Shown here: positions 31,480-38,485 of the stretch, piece after piece | Layout: every line of letters starts with the position of its first letter | Position numbering within the stretch: the first letter of the stretch is position 1 | Notes under the pieces: model-generated | Database searches by the model: none | The model's input: the letters and a program-made list of their open reading frames with translations, nothing else | Told to the model about the DNA's origin: nothing | Position numbers and translations under genes: made by a program | Assembly (NCBI GenBank): GCA_041690535.1 | Contig: JAWLHA010000001.1 | Location: 124,001 to 188,000 of the forward strand | DNA: 64,000 bases | Source: JAWLHA01 sp041690535 | Lineage (GTDB): Bacteria; Pseudomonadota; Gammaproteobacteria; Thiohalomonadales; Thiohalomonadaceae | Reading direction: 5' to 3'

Positions 31480-32907
31480 ATGGAATACTCAGGGAAATTG
31501 GGAAATCGTTTTTTGGGGAAAGGGATACTTGCCGGGGTGCTCACCCTCGGTTTGATGGGGTGTGGCGGCGGAACAACCGACCCAGCCCCGTTGACCCCAG
31601 ACCCGGCTCCGGTCCCGACGGTGGAGCCGGAATCGGTGACGTTGAGTACCAGCGCGACCTCCATGCCAATCAGCACCGCGCTCACGCGGTCAACGGACCA
31701 TGCCGACCCGAGGCAGAGTGTGCCGACGGCCGTCTGGCTCGACGCGGGCCTCAATGGGGTCTATGTAGCTCGACTGGAAGGGGCCACCAATCCCGTGTGG
31801 AGCACGGCCCAGCGCATTGACACCTCAGGAGGCAGTTTTGCCACCGTGTCCGGGGATGTCCCGGCTTCGCTGGCCCAAGGAGATGCCTTTGGAAACGTTC
31901 ATGTCCTCTGGACACAGGAGGATGGAAACGACGTACTGAGGGTCTATGCGGCTCATCTGAAAGATGGCGTGCTCCAATCGACGGTGGGCCTGGACTCCAG
32001 CGCCACTGATGCGGGCGAGGTTCGGTTCGACCTCGACTTCTCCACGGGGCGCGGGGTGGCAACCTGGTTCCGCTTCGATGATCTCGGTGGGGCCGAACTG
32101 GTGGCCTCGACCTTCAACGGAACCGTCTGGAGCGACCCTCACGTCCTTTCCAATACCGCCGCCCACAACGTCGCCGCCAGCGGCGCCGCCTTGGGGGACA
32201 AGGCCCTCGTGGTCTGGAAGGAACAGTCCGGGGTGGTCGTCTTTGCAGAGCACGAGCTGGGGTGGAGCGGGACCATCGAGTCCTATACCCCAGATGGTGT
32301 CGCCGTAAACGCGGTGGTGGCCGACTTGCAGGACGAGAGCGGTGCGTCGGTGATCTGGATGGAGTATCAGCCGGAGGGGTACTCCTTGCGTGTCCGCAAC
32401 CGTCCCGCGTCCTCGACCACCTGGAGCGAGACCGCCTCCCTGGCCACGTTCCTGGGGGACTCGGATGCTGGGCGGCTGGGGTACAAGCCCGCCTTCACCC
32501 ATAGTGGCGGCAATGTCAGTCTCGCCTGGTTTGATGTCAATGGCTCGACGGGCGAGGGCCGTTTGTGGTCTGTCAGCGGCTCCCCGGCGGACGGCGACGC
32601 CACCGCCACTCCGAGACTGGTGCGTTCGGTCAGCGGCGTGGCCGCCACCAACTTGAGCCTTTCCGGGATCGGGAACCTGATGTTGACCTGGGCCGAGTAC
32701 GCCAATGGTCTGCTCCAACCTGGGGCTATCTACTCCACCATGTACCTCATCGAGCAGGGGGGCTGGGCCACCCCGGCGCAGGTGGCCACCGGCTACGCCC
32801 CGGCCGAAATGGACTCCGGCAACGTCCGGATCTGGGCCGAGGATGGTGCTTCGTTCCCCTACCGGACCCTGAAAGCGAAGTACGGGTCAGAAACCTGGGG
32901 GCAGTAA
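31480..32907 (+). CDS. Lipoprotein with beta-propeller-like repeats
   Basis: The 475-residue product has a lipobox (LGLMGCGGG, Cys near residue 27) and a proline-rich tether (DPAPLTPDPAPVPTVEPE). The rest consists of repeated beta segments of the type SLAQGDAFGNVHVLWTQEDG and GNVSLAWFDVNGSTGEG. In each, a G-N-hydrophobic-W pattern recurs about every 50 residues, as in sialidase/BNR-like six- or seven-bladed propellers. It would be anchored at the outer membrane. Its presence on an ICE suggests surface exclusion or cell-cell contact, which is inference. Confidence 0.68.
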   Translation: MEYSGKLGNRFLGKGILAGVLTLGLMGCGGGTTDPAPLTPDPAPVPTVEPESVTLSTSATSMPISTALTRSTDHADPRQSVPTAVWLDAGLNGVYVARLEGATNPVWSTAQRIDTSGGSFATVSGDVPASLAQGDAFGNVHVLWTQEDGNDVLRVYAAHLKDGVLQSTVGLDSSATDAGEVRFDLDFSTGRGVATWFRFDDLGGAELVASTFNGTVWSDPHVLSNTAAHNVAASGAALGDKALVVWKEQSGVVVFAEHELGWSGTIESYTPDGVAVNAVVADLQDESGASVIWMEYQPEGYSLRVRNRPASSTTWSETASLATFLGDSDAGRLGYKPAFTHSGGNVSLAWFDVNGSTGEGRLWSVSGSPADGDATATPRLVRSVSGVAATNLSLSGIGNLMLTWAEYANGLLQPGAIYSTMYLIEQGGWATPAQVATGYAPAEMDSGNVRIWAEDGASFPYRTLKAKYGSETWGQ

Positions 32908-32983
32908 CCCGAAGAGGGGGTCGGTACCAAGAGAGGCGGGCCAAGGGCTCGCCTTTCTCTTTTATGAGGCTTGGAAAAGGGAA

Positions 32984-33005
32984 AGGCCCGCCGGGAAGCG
33001 GGCCT
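32984..33005 (-). terminator. AGGCCCGC hairpin after the 69-residue gene
   Basis: An 8-bp stem AGGCCCGC/GCGGGCCT with a 6-base loop, followed by TTTCCC in gene sense. It has the same position as the GCCCCTC hairpins but a different stem sequence. Confidence 0.7.
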
Positions 33006-33014
33006 TGAAGTCAC

Positions 33015-33224
33015 TTACGTTGCAATCAGAAAGACCTTTTGGGCAACAGCTTTATCGGCGCGTTGCGGATCGAAAAAACTGATGCACTCGAACTTGCCGT
33101 CCCACTGCTCCACCACCATGCCCGAGAGAAACCCCGGCTGCCGCTTCATTTGCTCGAAGTGGGGGCGGATCTGGTCCTGGGTCACGGTTTGCCTTTTCAT
33201 TGCTGCGGTGCTGATTGCTGTCAT
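33015..33224 (-). CDS. Unrecognised 69-residue ICE protein
   Basis: The product (MTAISTAAMKRQTVTQDQIRPHF...) starts at 33224 after GAGGAGA. The later part FLSGMVVEQWDGKFECISFFDP looks like a small beta sheet. No signal peptide or known motif. It is the rightmost gene in the leader-controlled set. Confidence 0.58.
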   Translation of the reverse strand: MTAISTAAMKRQTVTQDQIRPHFEQMKRQPGFLSGMVVEQWDGKFECISFFDPQRADKAVAQKVFLIAT

Positions 33225-33288
33225 ATCGGTTCTCCTCTCGTGCCGACGTTGGTCGGGGTTCAGGAGGACATACCGGGGGGAGTGAAGA
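33225..33288 (-). promoter_or_regulatory. Shared leader element, full type
   Basis: The core reads TTCACTCCCCCCGGTATGT. The inner stem is CCGAC/GTCGG with a CAAC loop. CTCCT in the leader can pair with AGGAG at the ribosome binding site. The core ATG frame closes after three codons. Confidence 0.7.
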
Positions 33289-33545
33289 TTACGACAGCAA
33301 CAGTTTGAGGACGTGCGAGTTGGGCTTGAGGTTATCCACCGGGGGCAGTAACTCGGCCCCATACCGCCACTGGGCCACCAAGGCGACGACCGGCTGGTGC
33401 CGCTACGAAATCCAGTATAGCGGCGGCCTGCTGTTCACCCATGGGGCTTAACCACAAACCCCTCGCTGTCGGGCGTCACATCATCGAATTCCAGATAGAG
33501 GATGCCCCGAAAGCCGGGAGGGCTCAAATCAGTGCCGGCGTTCAA
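33289..33545 (-). pseudogene. Possible degraded or very short coding sequences
   Basis: Behind the 89-residue membrane protein gene, the minus strand holds two short protein-like frames that abut. One contains GFRGILYLEFDDVTPDSEG and ends at 33435; the next begins with an ATG at 33442 (MGEQQAAAILDFVAAPAG). A third frame near the right-to-left end reads WRYGAELLPPVDNLKPN and stops at 33289. Together they look like one gene broken by frameshifts, or two tiny genes. No family is recognised. Confidence 0.25.
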
Positions 33546-33798
33546 CTTCCTGCCGGATCTCGCTGGTGGGATCGAACCAAGTTCTCGGCATTACCAAATG
33601 TGTCCCCAATTCGACGTGGGCACGGAAAATCCGCTGCACGAGCCAGAGGAGGTAAGTGCCGAGTAGCACTAGAAGTGCCCCTAGACCCTTTGCGAACAGG
33701 TCGAGAAAGGGTTTCATGACCTCCCGGATGCCGGGGATAAGCATGAGGATCATCAGGCCGACAACCCCTATGCCGAACCAGAAGAGGAGCGTGCTCAT
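33529..33798 (-). CDS. Small membrane protein
   Basis: The 89-residue product has two hydrophobic segments (LLFWFGIGVVGLMILMLIPG and GLGALLVLLGTYLLWLV) and a hydrophilic C-terminal tail. Its ATG overlaps the stop of the upstream gene (ATGA), so it is co-translated with it. Function is unknown. Small paired membrane proteins at the ICE end might serve exclusion or conjugation, but nothing in the sequence shows that. Confidence 0.6.
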   Translation of the reverse strand: MSTLLFWFGIGVVGLMILMLIPGIREVMKPFLDLFAKGLGALLVLLGTYLLWLVQRIFRAHVELGTHLVMPRTWFDPTSEIRQEVERRH

Positions 33799-34157
33799 GC
33801 CGAGAGCCCCTTTGCGGCAGCCGCCGCTTGGGCCTGCTTGGCGATGCGCTTGAGGCAGATGAATTGGAAGAACCAGAGAAAAGCGAAGCCAAAGTAGGCT
33901 ATCCCTAAGCCAAGCAGGCCCACATAAGGGGCAACGAAACTGGTGCCAATCATGAAGGCCATCCAGAGCATCACCCAGCGCAGAACCAGCTCCCCGTGAA
34001 GGCCGGCCACCCAGGTGGCCTCCTCGGAAGAAAAGCCGGTAGCCCAGCGACGACCGGTGTGGCCTTGGGACAGGAGAAGTTGAGGGAAGAAGAGCCCGAC
34101 CAGGAGCATGGGAACGGTCTTGGCCGAGGGAGGGGTGAATTCGGTGGTGGTCGACAT
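33795..34157 (-). CDS. Membrane protein
   Basis: The 120-residue product starts at 34157 (GAGGATGCC before the ATG); a TTG start further upstream is less likely. Hydrophobic segments include VPMLLVGLFFPQLLLSQG, LRWVMLWMAFMIGTSF and VGLLGLGIAYFGFAFLWFF, so three to four passes are likely, with a short Ala/Lys tail. No family is recognised. An AT-rich inverted repeat ATGGT...ACCAT lies just upstream (about 34189-34210) and may be its operator. Confidence 0.62.
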   Translation of the reverse strand: MSTTTEFTPPSAKTVPMLLVGLFFPQLLLSQGHTGRRWATGFSSEEATWVAGLHGELVLRWVMLWMAFMIGTSFVAPYVGLLGLGIAYFGFAFLWFFQFICLKRIAKQAQAAAAAKGLSA

Positions 34158-34209
34158 GGCATCCTCGCGCAAATTCGCATTCAATATATGGTTAAACAAA
34201 ATTTACCAT

Positions 34210-34390
34210 GACACCGGCACGAATTCACGCAAAGGGTAACGAGACCAGGGCAGGAGGATAGTCTATCTGCCCTCGCCTTGGCTGGGGGGTCCCCAGGAGC
34301 CACTTGGCGGAGGCGTTCTCCGAGGGGGCGAACGCTAATCGAAAGGGCAGGGGAGCCCCCAATTCCAAAAGGTAATCCCATGAAAATGTC
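34210..34390. other. Structured non-coding stretch near the ICE end
   Basis: From 34,158 to the tRNA region no gene is visible. The stretch is rich in inverted repeats: GGGCAG with CTGCCC enclosing GATAG/CTATC near 34240-34276, CTGGGG with CCCCAG near 34281-34297, and GCGTTC with GAACGC near 34313-34337. This could be an RNA gene or recombination-protein binding sites near the attachment site. I match it to no RNA family. Confidence 0.35.
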
Positions 34391-34419
34391 TTGACAGCAT
34401 AAGCCCGTGTAGATAGGAT
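34391..34419 (+). promoter_or_regulatory. Probable promoter reading into the tRNA genes
   Basis: TTGACA (34391-34396) and TAGGAT (34414-34419) are 17 bp apart, followed by a GC-rich discriminator (GCGCCCTC), as is common for stable-RNA promoters. It would transcribe the tRNA-Cys fragment, tRNA-Leu and tRNA-Gly. Confidence 0.6.
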
Positions 34420-34550
34420 GCGCCCTCATTGACGAGGTACGGCCAGCCCTAAAGGCACCCGAAACAACCTTATCCTGGAGGCGGGCTAGCGATAAGGGTG
34501 GCAAACACGGGTGGCACTAACGGGTAAGTGATTGAAATATAACGAAGTGC

Positions 34551-34600
34551 AGCGGCCTGCAAAGCCGTGTACCTCGGTTCGATTCCGGGCCCAGCCTCCA
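34551..34600 (+). other. 3' fragment of tRNA-Cys(GCA), probable attachment-site junction
   Basis: The sequence has a tRNA-Cys anticodon stem-loop (GCGGC, CTGCAAA, GCCGT; anticodon GCA at 34559-34561), a T arm with GGTTCGATTCC, an acceptor 3' strand CCCAGCC, discriminator T and CCA. The 5' half is missing: no GGCTGGG acceptor strand or normal D arm lies upstream. A tRNA cut just before its anticodon stem fits integration of the element, with the full gene rebuilt at the other end. Confidence 0.75.
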
Positions 34601-34634
34601 AGTACAAGCACCTGAGTTGCCACTGAAGGTCTTC

Positions 34635-34721
34635 GCCCGGGTGGCGAAATTGGTAGACGCAAGGGACTTAAAATCCCTCGGCCGCAAGGCCGTGCCGGTT
34701 CGAGCCCGGCCCCGGGCACCA
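34635..34721 (+). tRNA. tRNA-Leu(TAA)
   Basis: A complete class II tRNA of 87 bases including encoded CCA. The acceptor stem is GCCCGGG/CCCGGGC, the anticodon loop CTTAAAA gives TAA (34669-34671), a long variable arm (CGGCCGCAAGGCCG) follows, then the T arm GGTTCGAGCC. Confidence 0.95.
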
Positions 34722-34766
34722 TTTCAGACCGGCGGCGGGGGAACAGGGGCTACAGGGAAACACATT

Positions 34767-34842
<76 letters not shown>

Positions 34843-34852
34843 TATAAAGAAG

Positions 34853-34880
34853 ACCGCTCCCACCGGAGCGGTTTTTTTTT
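34853..34880 (+). terminator. Rho-independent terminator of the tRNA cluster
   Basis: A CCGCTCC/GGAGCGG stem with a CAC loop is followed by ten T residues. Confidence 0.95.
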
Positions 34881-35491
34881 GCCTTTAGTGCGAGCCTTTT
34901 TGCCCTGCATTTCGCGAAGGCGCTCAGGCGCCGTTGTGAAGGAATTCCGAGACCAACCTCATCCCCGATATCTCCATCGTAAGGAACGGCTTTGAACATC
35001 TGCAGTGGAAAGCAGGTGAGAAGTTCAGCTCAGGCCTCACCGCTGTACCAACCTGCAATTGTGTAGCCGGGCGTCTGGCGATGCTCCCGGTGCCCAGACA
35101 GTGTTTCGTTTGGGTGTAACTCTTTTCCGAACGATCGCAACTACTTGATCGACTGCCGGTTGCCACTCTCTTCGGGATGCGAACCTACCTCAATAGGTGA
35201 CAAGCGCAGCGCATAGCCATCGGACACAGCCGACTGCGGTAAAGAGCCGCTGCGGACATCCACCCGCTCGGTGTGACTGAGCGCTTCTGGGCGGATACGT
35301 TCACCACGCAGCGCTGATGATGCCGTTTGCAGCCAGTCGGTGGCGACGAAACGAATTCTTCCTCACAGAGTAGCGATAGGGGAGAGGCACGACACCGCGC
35401 CTGAGGATCGCAGAGCAATCAAAGCAACTGAACCCGGGAGAGCAGATGTCAGTGGGGCGGCTGTCGTCGTCACATCAACACAACCGCACTC
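34881..35491. other. Intergenic stretch with a possible gene remnant
   Basis: No intact gene is seen. On the plus strand a frame open from 34940 to 35119 without a start reads protein-like (NLIPDISIVRNGFEHLQW, then TAVPTCNCVAGRLAML) and may be the remnant of a gene disrupted near the integration site. I cannot name its family. The rest shows no clear feature. Confidence 0.25.
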
Positions 35492-35724
35492 GTAACTACT
35501 CACCCCCATCCGTCATTCCCGCGAAGCCTGCCCCCGAGCGCTTTAGTCGGGGGGCGGGAATCCAGTACTGGATTTCAGAGGGCCGGGCATTGGGCTGGGT
35601 GCCTTATGGATTCCCGCCTTCGCGGGAATGACGAACTGTACAAGTAGCGAGGATCGAGTGCGGTGAGCCTGCTACCGCATCTTGATTTGCATAAGCGGGA
35701 GGCAGTCGGGGGGCAAGTAGTTAC
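35492..35724. mobile_element. Miniature transposable element, family 1, copy 1
   Basis: This 233-bp non-coding element begins GTAACTACTCACCC and ends GGGGGGCAAGTAGTTAC, giving terminal inverted repeats starting GTAACTAC. It is flanked by a perfect 8-bp duplication, CCGCACTC. Inside is a large inverted repeat of GTCATTCCCGCG...CGCGGGAATGAC type, here broken by a short CCCCCGA/TCGGGGG hairpin insertion. GTAA ends with 8-bp duplications are typical of IS66-family elements, so an IS66-type transposase probably moved it. Confidence 0.85.
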
Positions 35725-35911
35725 CCGCACTCTTTGAATTCCAGGAGAATGAATGGACGTGGCGCCTGAACTTGTCGCCGGCTTTTGGTGCACGTTGGGG
35801 ATTTTTAAGCACCTCGGCAGCTGCGGCGCCCAGTGAGGAGCCCGGGGTCGAGCGCAAGAGCCGCGGTGTTCAGGAAGAGGGGGGAAGAAACAATAGTGAA
35901 TCGGGATCCAA

Positions 35912-35942
35912 GAAAAAGGGGCTGAAAATCAGCCCCTTTTTC
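35912..35942. terminator. Bidirectional terminator beside the histone-like gene
   Basis: A 13-bp perfect stem GAAAAAGGGGCTG/CAGCCCCTTTTTC with an AAAAT loop gives T runs on both strands. It lies 7 bp after the end of the minus-strand gene. Confidence 0.9.
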
Positions 35943-35949
35943 TTACCAC

Positions 35950-36468
35950 TTACTCTTCCGTGGTCGCCGTTTCGGCGGTACGGCGAGTGCGGCGCGCTAC
36001 CTTGCGCTTGGGGCCAGCCTCCTTGGCACTCTTCTTGGCACTCTTCTTGGTCCGTGACTTGCTCAGCGTGGCGAGTGCTTTCAGGTATGCCTTTTCGGTG
36101 CGCTGGTTCAAGGAATCGAGCGCTTTCATCCAATCGCTGTGAGCCTTGAGGGCCTTCCGGGCCTCGCGCTCTTCCCCCTTGGCCAGACGCAACTCTTCCC
36201 GGGCGGAGGCAGCGGCCTCGCGAGCGCGCCGGGCTGCGGCAGGAGTTTTAGCGCTTGCGGCGCGATCCTTCTGCTTCTGCACCTTGGCTTCAGCCTTCGC
36301 TACGGCATCGACCGCCTTTCGGTGTGCAGTTTCAGCAGCGGCATGCTCGGCGGCGGCCTGCTGCGAAGCTTCGGTCATGGGGGCAACAGCCTGAACGTTT
36401 GCTGTGCGCTTGACCACTCGCTTCTTGGCAACTGCCTTCTTGCGTGTCGCTTTCTTCTTAACAGCCAT
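35950..36468 (-). CDS. Histone H1/AlgP-like lysine- and alanine-rich protein
   Basis: The 172-residue protein has a basic N-terminal tail (KKKATRKKAVAKKRVVKR), a long central Ala/Glu/Arg heptad region (about 30-140) that would form a coiled coil, and a basic C-terminal tail (TKKSAKKSAKEAGPKRKVARR). Such composition is typical of bacterial histone H1-like and AlgP-type DNA-binding proteins. AlgP affects alginate expression in Pseudomonas; a role for this protein in the nearby polysaccharide locus is only a suggestion. It is followed by a strong terminator and stands alone. Confidence 0.7.
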   Translation of the reverse strand: MAVKKKATRKKAVAKKRVVKRTANVQAVAPMTEASQQAAAEHAAAETAHRKAVDAVAKAEAKVQKQKDRAASAKTPAAARRAREAAASAREELRLAKGEEREARKALKAHSDWMKALDSLNQRTEKAYLKALATLSKSRTKKSAKKSAKEAGPKRKVARRTRRTAETATTEE

Positions 36469-36681
36469 TTATCGCAACCCTCTTACGTTGTTTCGGAAGA
36501 AAACGCCAAAAGTATAACAGTGTGATTTTGAAACTGCTAATGATTACAACGACAAAAGACCAAAAAATGAAAAAAAGATGAACTGTGAGCGGCAAATATT
36601 TGAGTCGCGGAATTGTTCCAGGCTGAATCGACCAACGGCGAGGACGCCCCCTTAATCTCGTAAAAAACCGCGTCGTATCGT

Positions 36682-36945
36682 TCAACCAAGGTTTCGTTTG
36701 AGCCACTCGTTCATCGCATCGTAGCCGTAGCCCGTCCATGCATCACCGAGCGTCAGCACGTAGACCAGGTCGTCGATTCCAAGCAACGGCTGAAGTTTTT
36801 GGAACAGTGCCTCGGCAGACAGATCGGTGTGGACTGCATAGGAGGTGGGGGAGAAACGCAACGAATCATATTGCTCGATGGTCGACTCGATTTTTTCCAG
36901 GTTGTCGCCGGGGTTGAGCTCGTAGGTGACCAGTAGAACGTGCAT
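36682..36945 (-). CDS. Small Cas2/SinR-like protein
   Basis: The 87-residue protein starts with MHVLLVTYELN and has the beta-alpha-beta pattern of the ferredoxin-like fold shared by Cas2, VapD and SinR-like proteins: a first strand LLVTYEL, a helix NLEKIESTIEQYDSL, then the strand TSYAVHT and a later strand LVYVLTLG. No CRISPR array or other cas gene is near, so this is not an adaptation Cas2. GGAGAGG precedes the start. The fold call is by pattern only. Confidence 0.45.
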   Translation of the reverse strand: MHVLLVTYELNPGDNLEKIESTIEQYDSLRFSPTSYAVHTDLSAEALFQKLQPLLGIDDLVYVLTLGDAWTGYGYDAMNEWLKRNLG

Positions 36946-37229
36946 GGTCCTCTCCTCATGGCCGCATTCCCTGAAAACATTCTAAATGGCCGCTCTGCGT
37001 TCGGCGACACTCCTGTCCCTGCGGTCTGCGCGGAGCGCCTCGCAGGATGGATTCGGCCCGCGTCCCCGAGACATGGCCCGGAGCGCCATCGGGGAGCGCA
37101 AGAGACCAAAATCGGACTGCTCTCGATATCTCCGCCAACGCTTCATTGCTCGGGCAGTGACGGCATGGCATCGGGCAGGCAGCGTTTAGGTACATAATTT
37201 TCCTTGAGAGGAACGGCGGGAGATGCACC

Positions 37230-38231
37230 ATGGGGGAAGACCTGCAGGCGAGGAGGATCGAGGTTCCCGTTTGGTGGGCAGAGGCGCTGGACCAATTGGT
37301 GAGAGAGGGGGCGCGGAAGATTCTAGTCGTGGGTGCTTCAGACCGAGGCAAGAGCACGTTCTGTGCGCTCCTGTGCCGTAAGTTATGGGAGAGTGGAGCG
37401 ACGGTGGCATTCGTCGATGCGGACATCGGACAGAAGGATATTGGTCCTCCGGCCACCATTTCCCTTGCCTTCTTTCGGGGAGAGGCGTTGACGCACACCG
37501 CGGCGCATGAGCTTTTCTTCGTGGGTGCTACCTCCCCGATGGGACACTTCTTGCCGATGGTGGTCGGTACGCTCAAGTTGGTGCACAAAGCGAGCGAGTG
37601 CGCGGAGCGGGTGGTGATCGACACCACCGGGCTGGTGAAAGACGGCGGTCGCGAGCTCAAGGGGTGGCAGGTCGAGGCGCTTGAGCCGGATGTCATCGTG
37701 TGTATTGAACGCGATGGCGAGCTCGACGACCTGGTCCGGGCCCAGCGTCACGTTCGGGTGATTCGCTTGAGGCCCTCGCCGCAGGCGGTGAGAAAGTCGG
37801 CCATGGCGCGGCGGCGCCTGCGCGAGCAAGCCTTCGCAGAGTACTTCAGCGGTGCCGAGGAGTGTGAGCTTCACCTGGATGCGCTGGCGTTCCAGCGCTC
37901 GCCCCTGTTCGACGGCAGGCCTGTGGATGACCACCGCTTCGAGTATGCGGAGGAGCGTGACGGATTTCTCACTGCTGTCGCGCGGGGGAAGTCAAGCGCC
38001 AGGCGCAGGGGGTTTTTGTTACTCCCCTCAGATTTTGTCGAAGGGCTCCTCTGCGGAGTCGTGGGGTGGCCGCGCCGGACCGAACTCGGGATTGTGCAGG
38101 TGATCGACTTTCGACGCAGGATCATTCGCATTTTGACTCCTGTGGAGAAAAGCGGGATTGCGGTGGTCCAGTTCGGCCATCTCTATCTCGATCGCACCGG
38201 CATCGCCTTGGAGCGCAAGCGGCACTGGTGA
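37230..38231 (+). CDS. Clp1/Grc3-type polynucleotide 5'-kinase
   Basis: The 333-residue protein has a Walker A GASDRGKST (about 35-43) and the Clp1/Grc3 signature FVDADIGQKDIGPPATISL (about 62-80). In eukaryotes and archaea these enzymes phosphorylate RNA or DNA 5'-OH ends. VVIDTTG near residue 130 would be Walker B. The C-terminal region from about 250 is a beta-rich domain as in the family. Members are found in scattered bacteria with unknown roles. GGGAG stands before the ATG. It lies alone between the histone-like gene and the polysaccharide locus. Confidence 0.8.
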   Translation: MGEDLQARRIEVPVWWAEALDQLVREGARKILVVGASDRGKSTFCALLCRKLWESGATVAFVDADIGQKDIGPPATISLAFFRGEALTHTAAHELFFVGATSPMGHFLPMVVGTLKLVHKASECAERVVIDTTGLVKDGGRELKGWQVEALEPDVIVCIERDGELDDLVRAQRHVRVIRLRPSPQAVRKSAMARRRLREQAFAEYFSGAEECELHLDALAFQRSPLFDGRPVDDHRFEYAEERDGFLTAVARGKSSARRRGFLLLPSDFVEGLLCGVVGWPRRTELGIVQVIDFRRRIIRILTPVEKSGIAVVQFGHLYLDRTGIALERKRHW

Positions 38232-38485
38232 GCCTTTTGGAAGGGGCTCGCTCCTATACTTCATCCTGCTTCCATGCATGTGCGCCACGCGATTCCTCGT
38301 GTATATGGCACGGCATTGCCACGCGGAGCGTGGGAACTGGAGTGGTGGGTGGTGTGGCCTCGGCATACAGGCCTTGGGGCACGTGGAATTTCCGATGCGC
38401 AACGCGCCTGATTCGCTGTGCGGGCCCTCGCATTGGCGCAAGGCTGGGCTAGGCTAATTGGAGTTGCTGTCCCAAGGAGATAGTC

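Larger units (their letters stand above)
1..34600. mobile_element. Right part of an F-type integrative and conjugative element
   Basis: MPF_F transfer genes (traW, traU, trbC, traN, traD, traF, traH, traG), recombination genes and accessory genes run without clear housekeeping genes up to a 3' fragment of a tRNA-Cys gene near 34,551-34,600. Intact tRNA-Leu and tRNA-Gly follow it. ICEs commonly integrate into tRNA 3' ends, so the fragment is read as the junction with the chromosome. The left end, integrase and relaxase are not in the window. Shared leaders and palindromic operators from 8.6 to 33.3 kb support a single element. Confidence 0.8.

Noticed and set aside
8652..33288. A conserved leader peptide (MSPRTP...) starting at the ATG in the shared leader core
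   Set aside because: Three copies stop within three codons (ATG-TGA, ATG-TAA, ATG-TCC-TCC-TGA), no ribosome binding site precedes the ATG, and the phase relative to the gene differs between copies. The nucleotide pairing is better conserved than the peptide.
34218..34250. CACGCAAAGGG as part of a GEMM-type c-di-GMP riboswitch
   Set aside because: The second conserved half of that riboswitch is absent, and no gene follows in a suitable position.
34280..34286. GGCTGGG at 34280 as the 5' acceptor strand of the tRNA-Cys, implying an intron
   Set aside because: The following bases do not form a tRNA D arm, the distance to the anticodon stem is about 270 bases, and known bacterial tRNA introns interrupt the anticodon loop, not the D-arm side.
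36682..36945. A CRISPR-associated Cas2
   Set aside because: No repeat-spacer array, cas1 or other cas gene is present; only the small ferredoxin-like fold is suggested.
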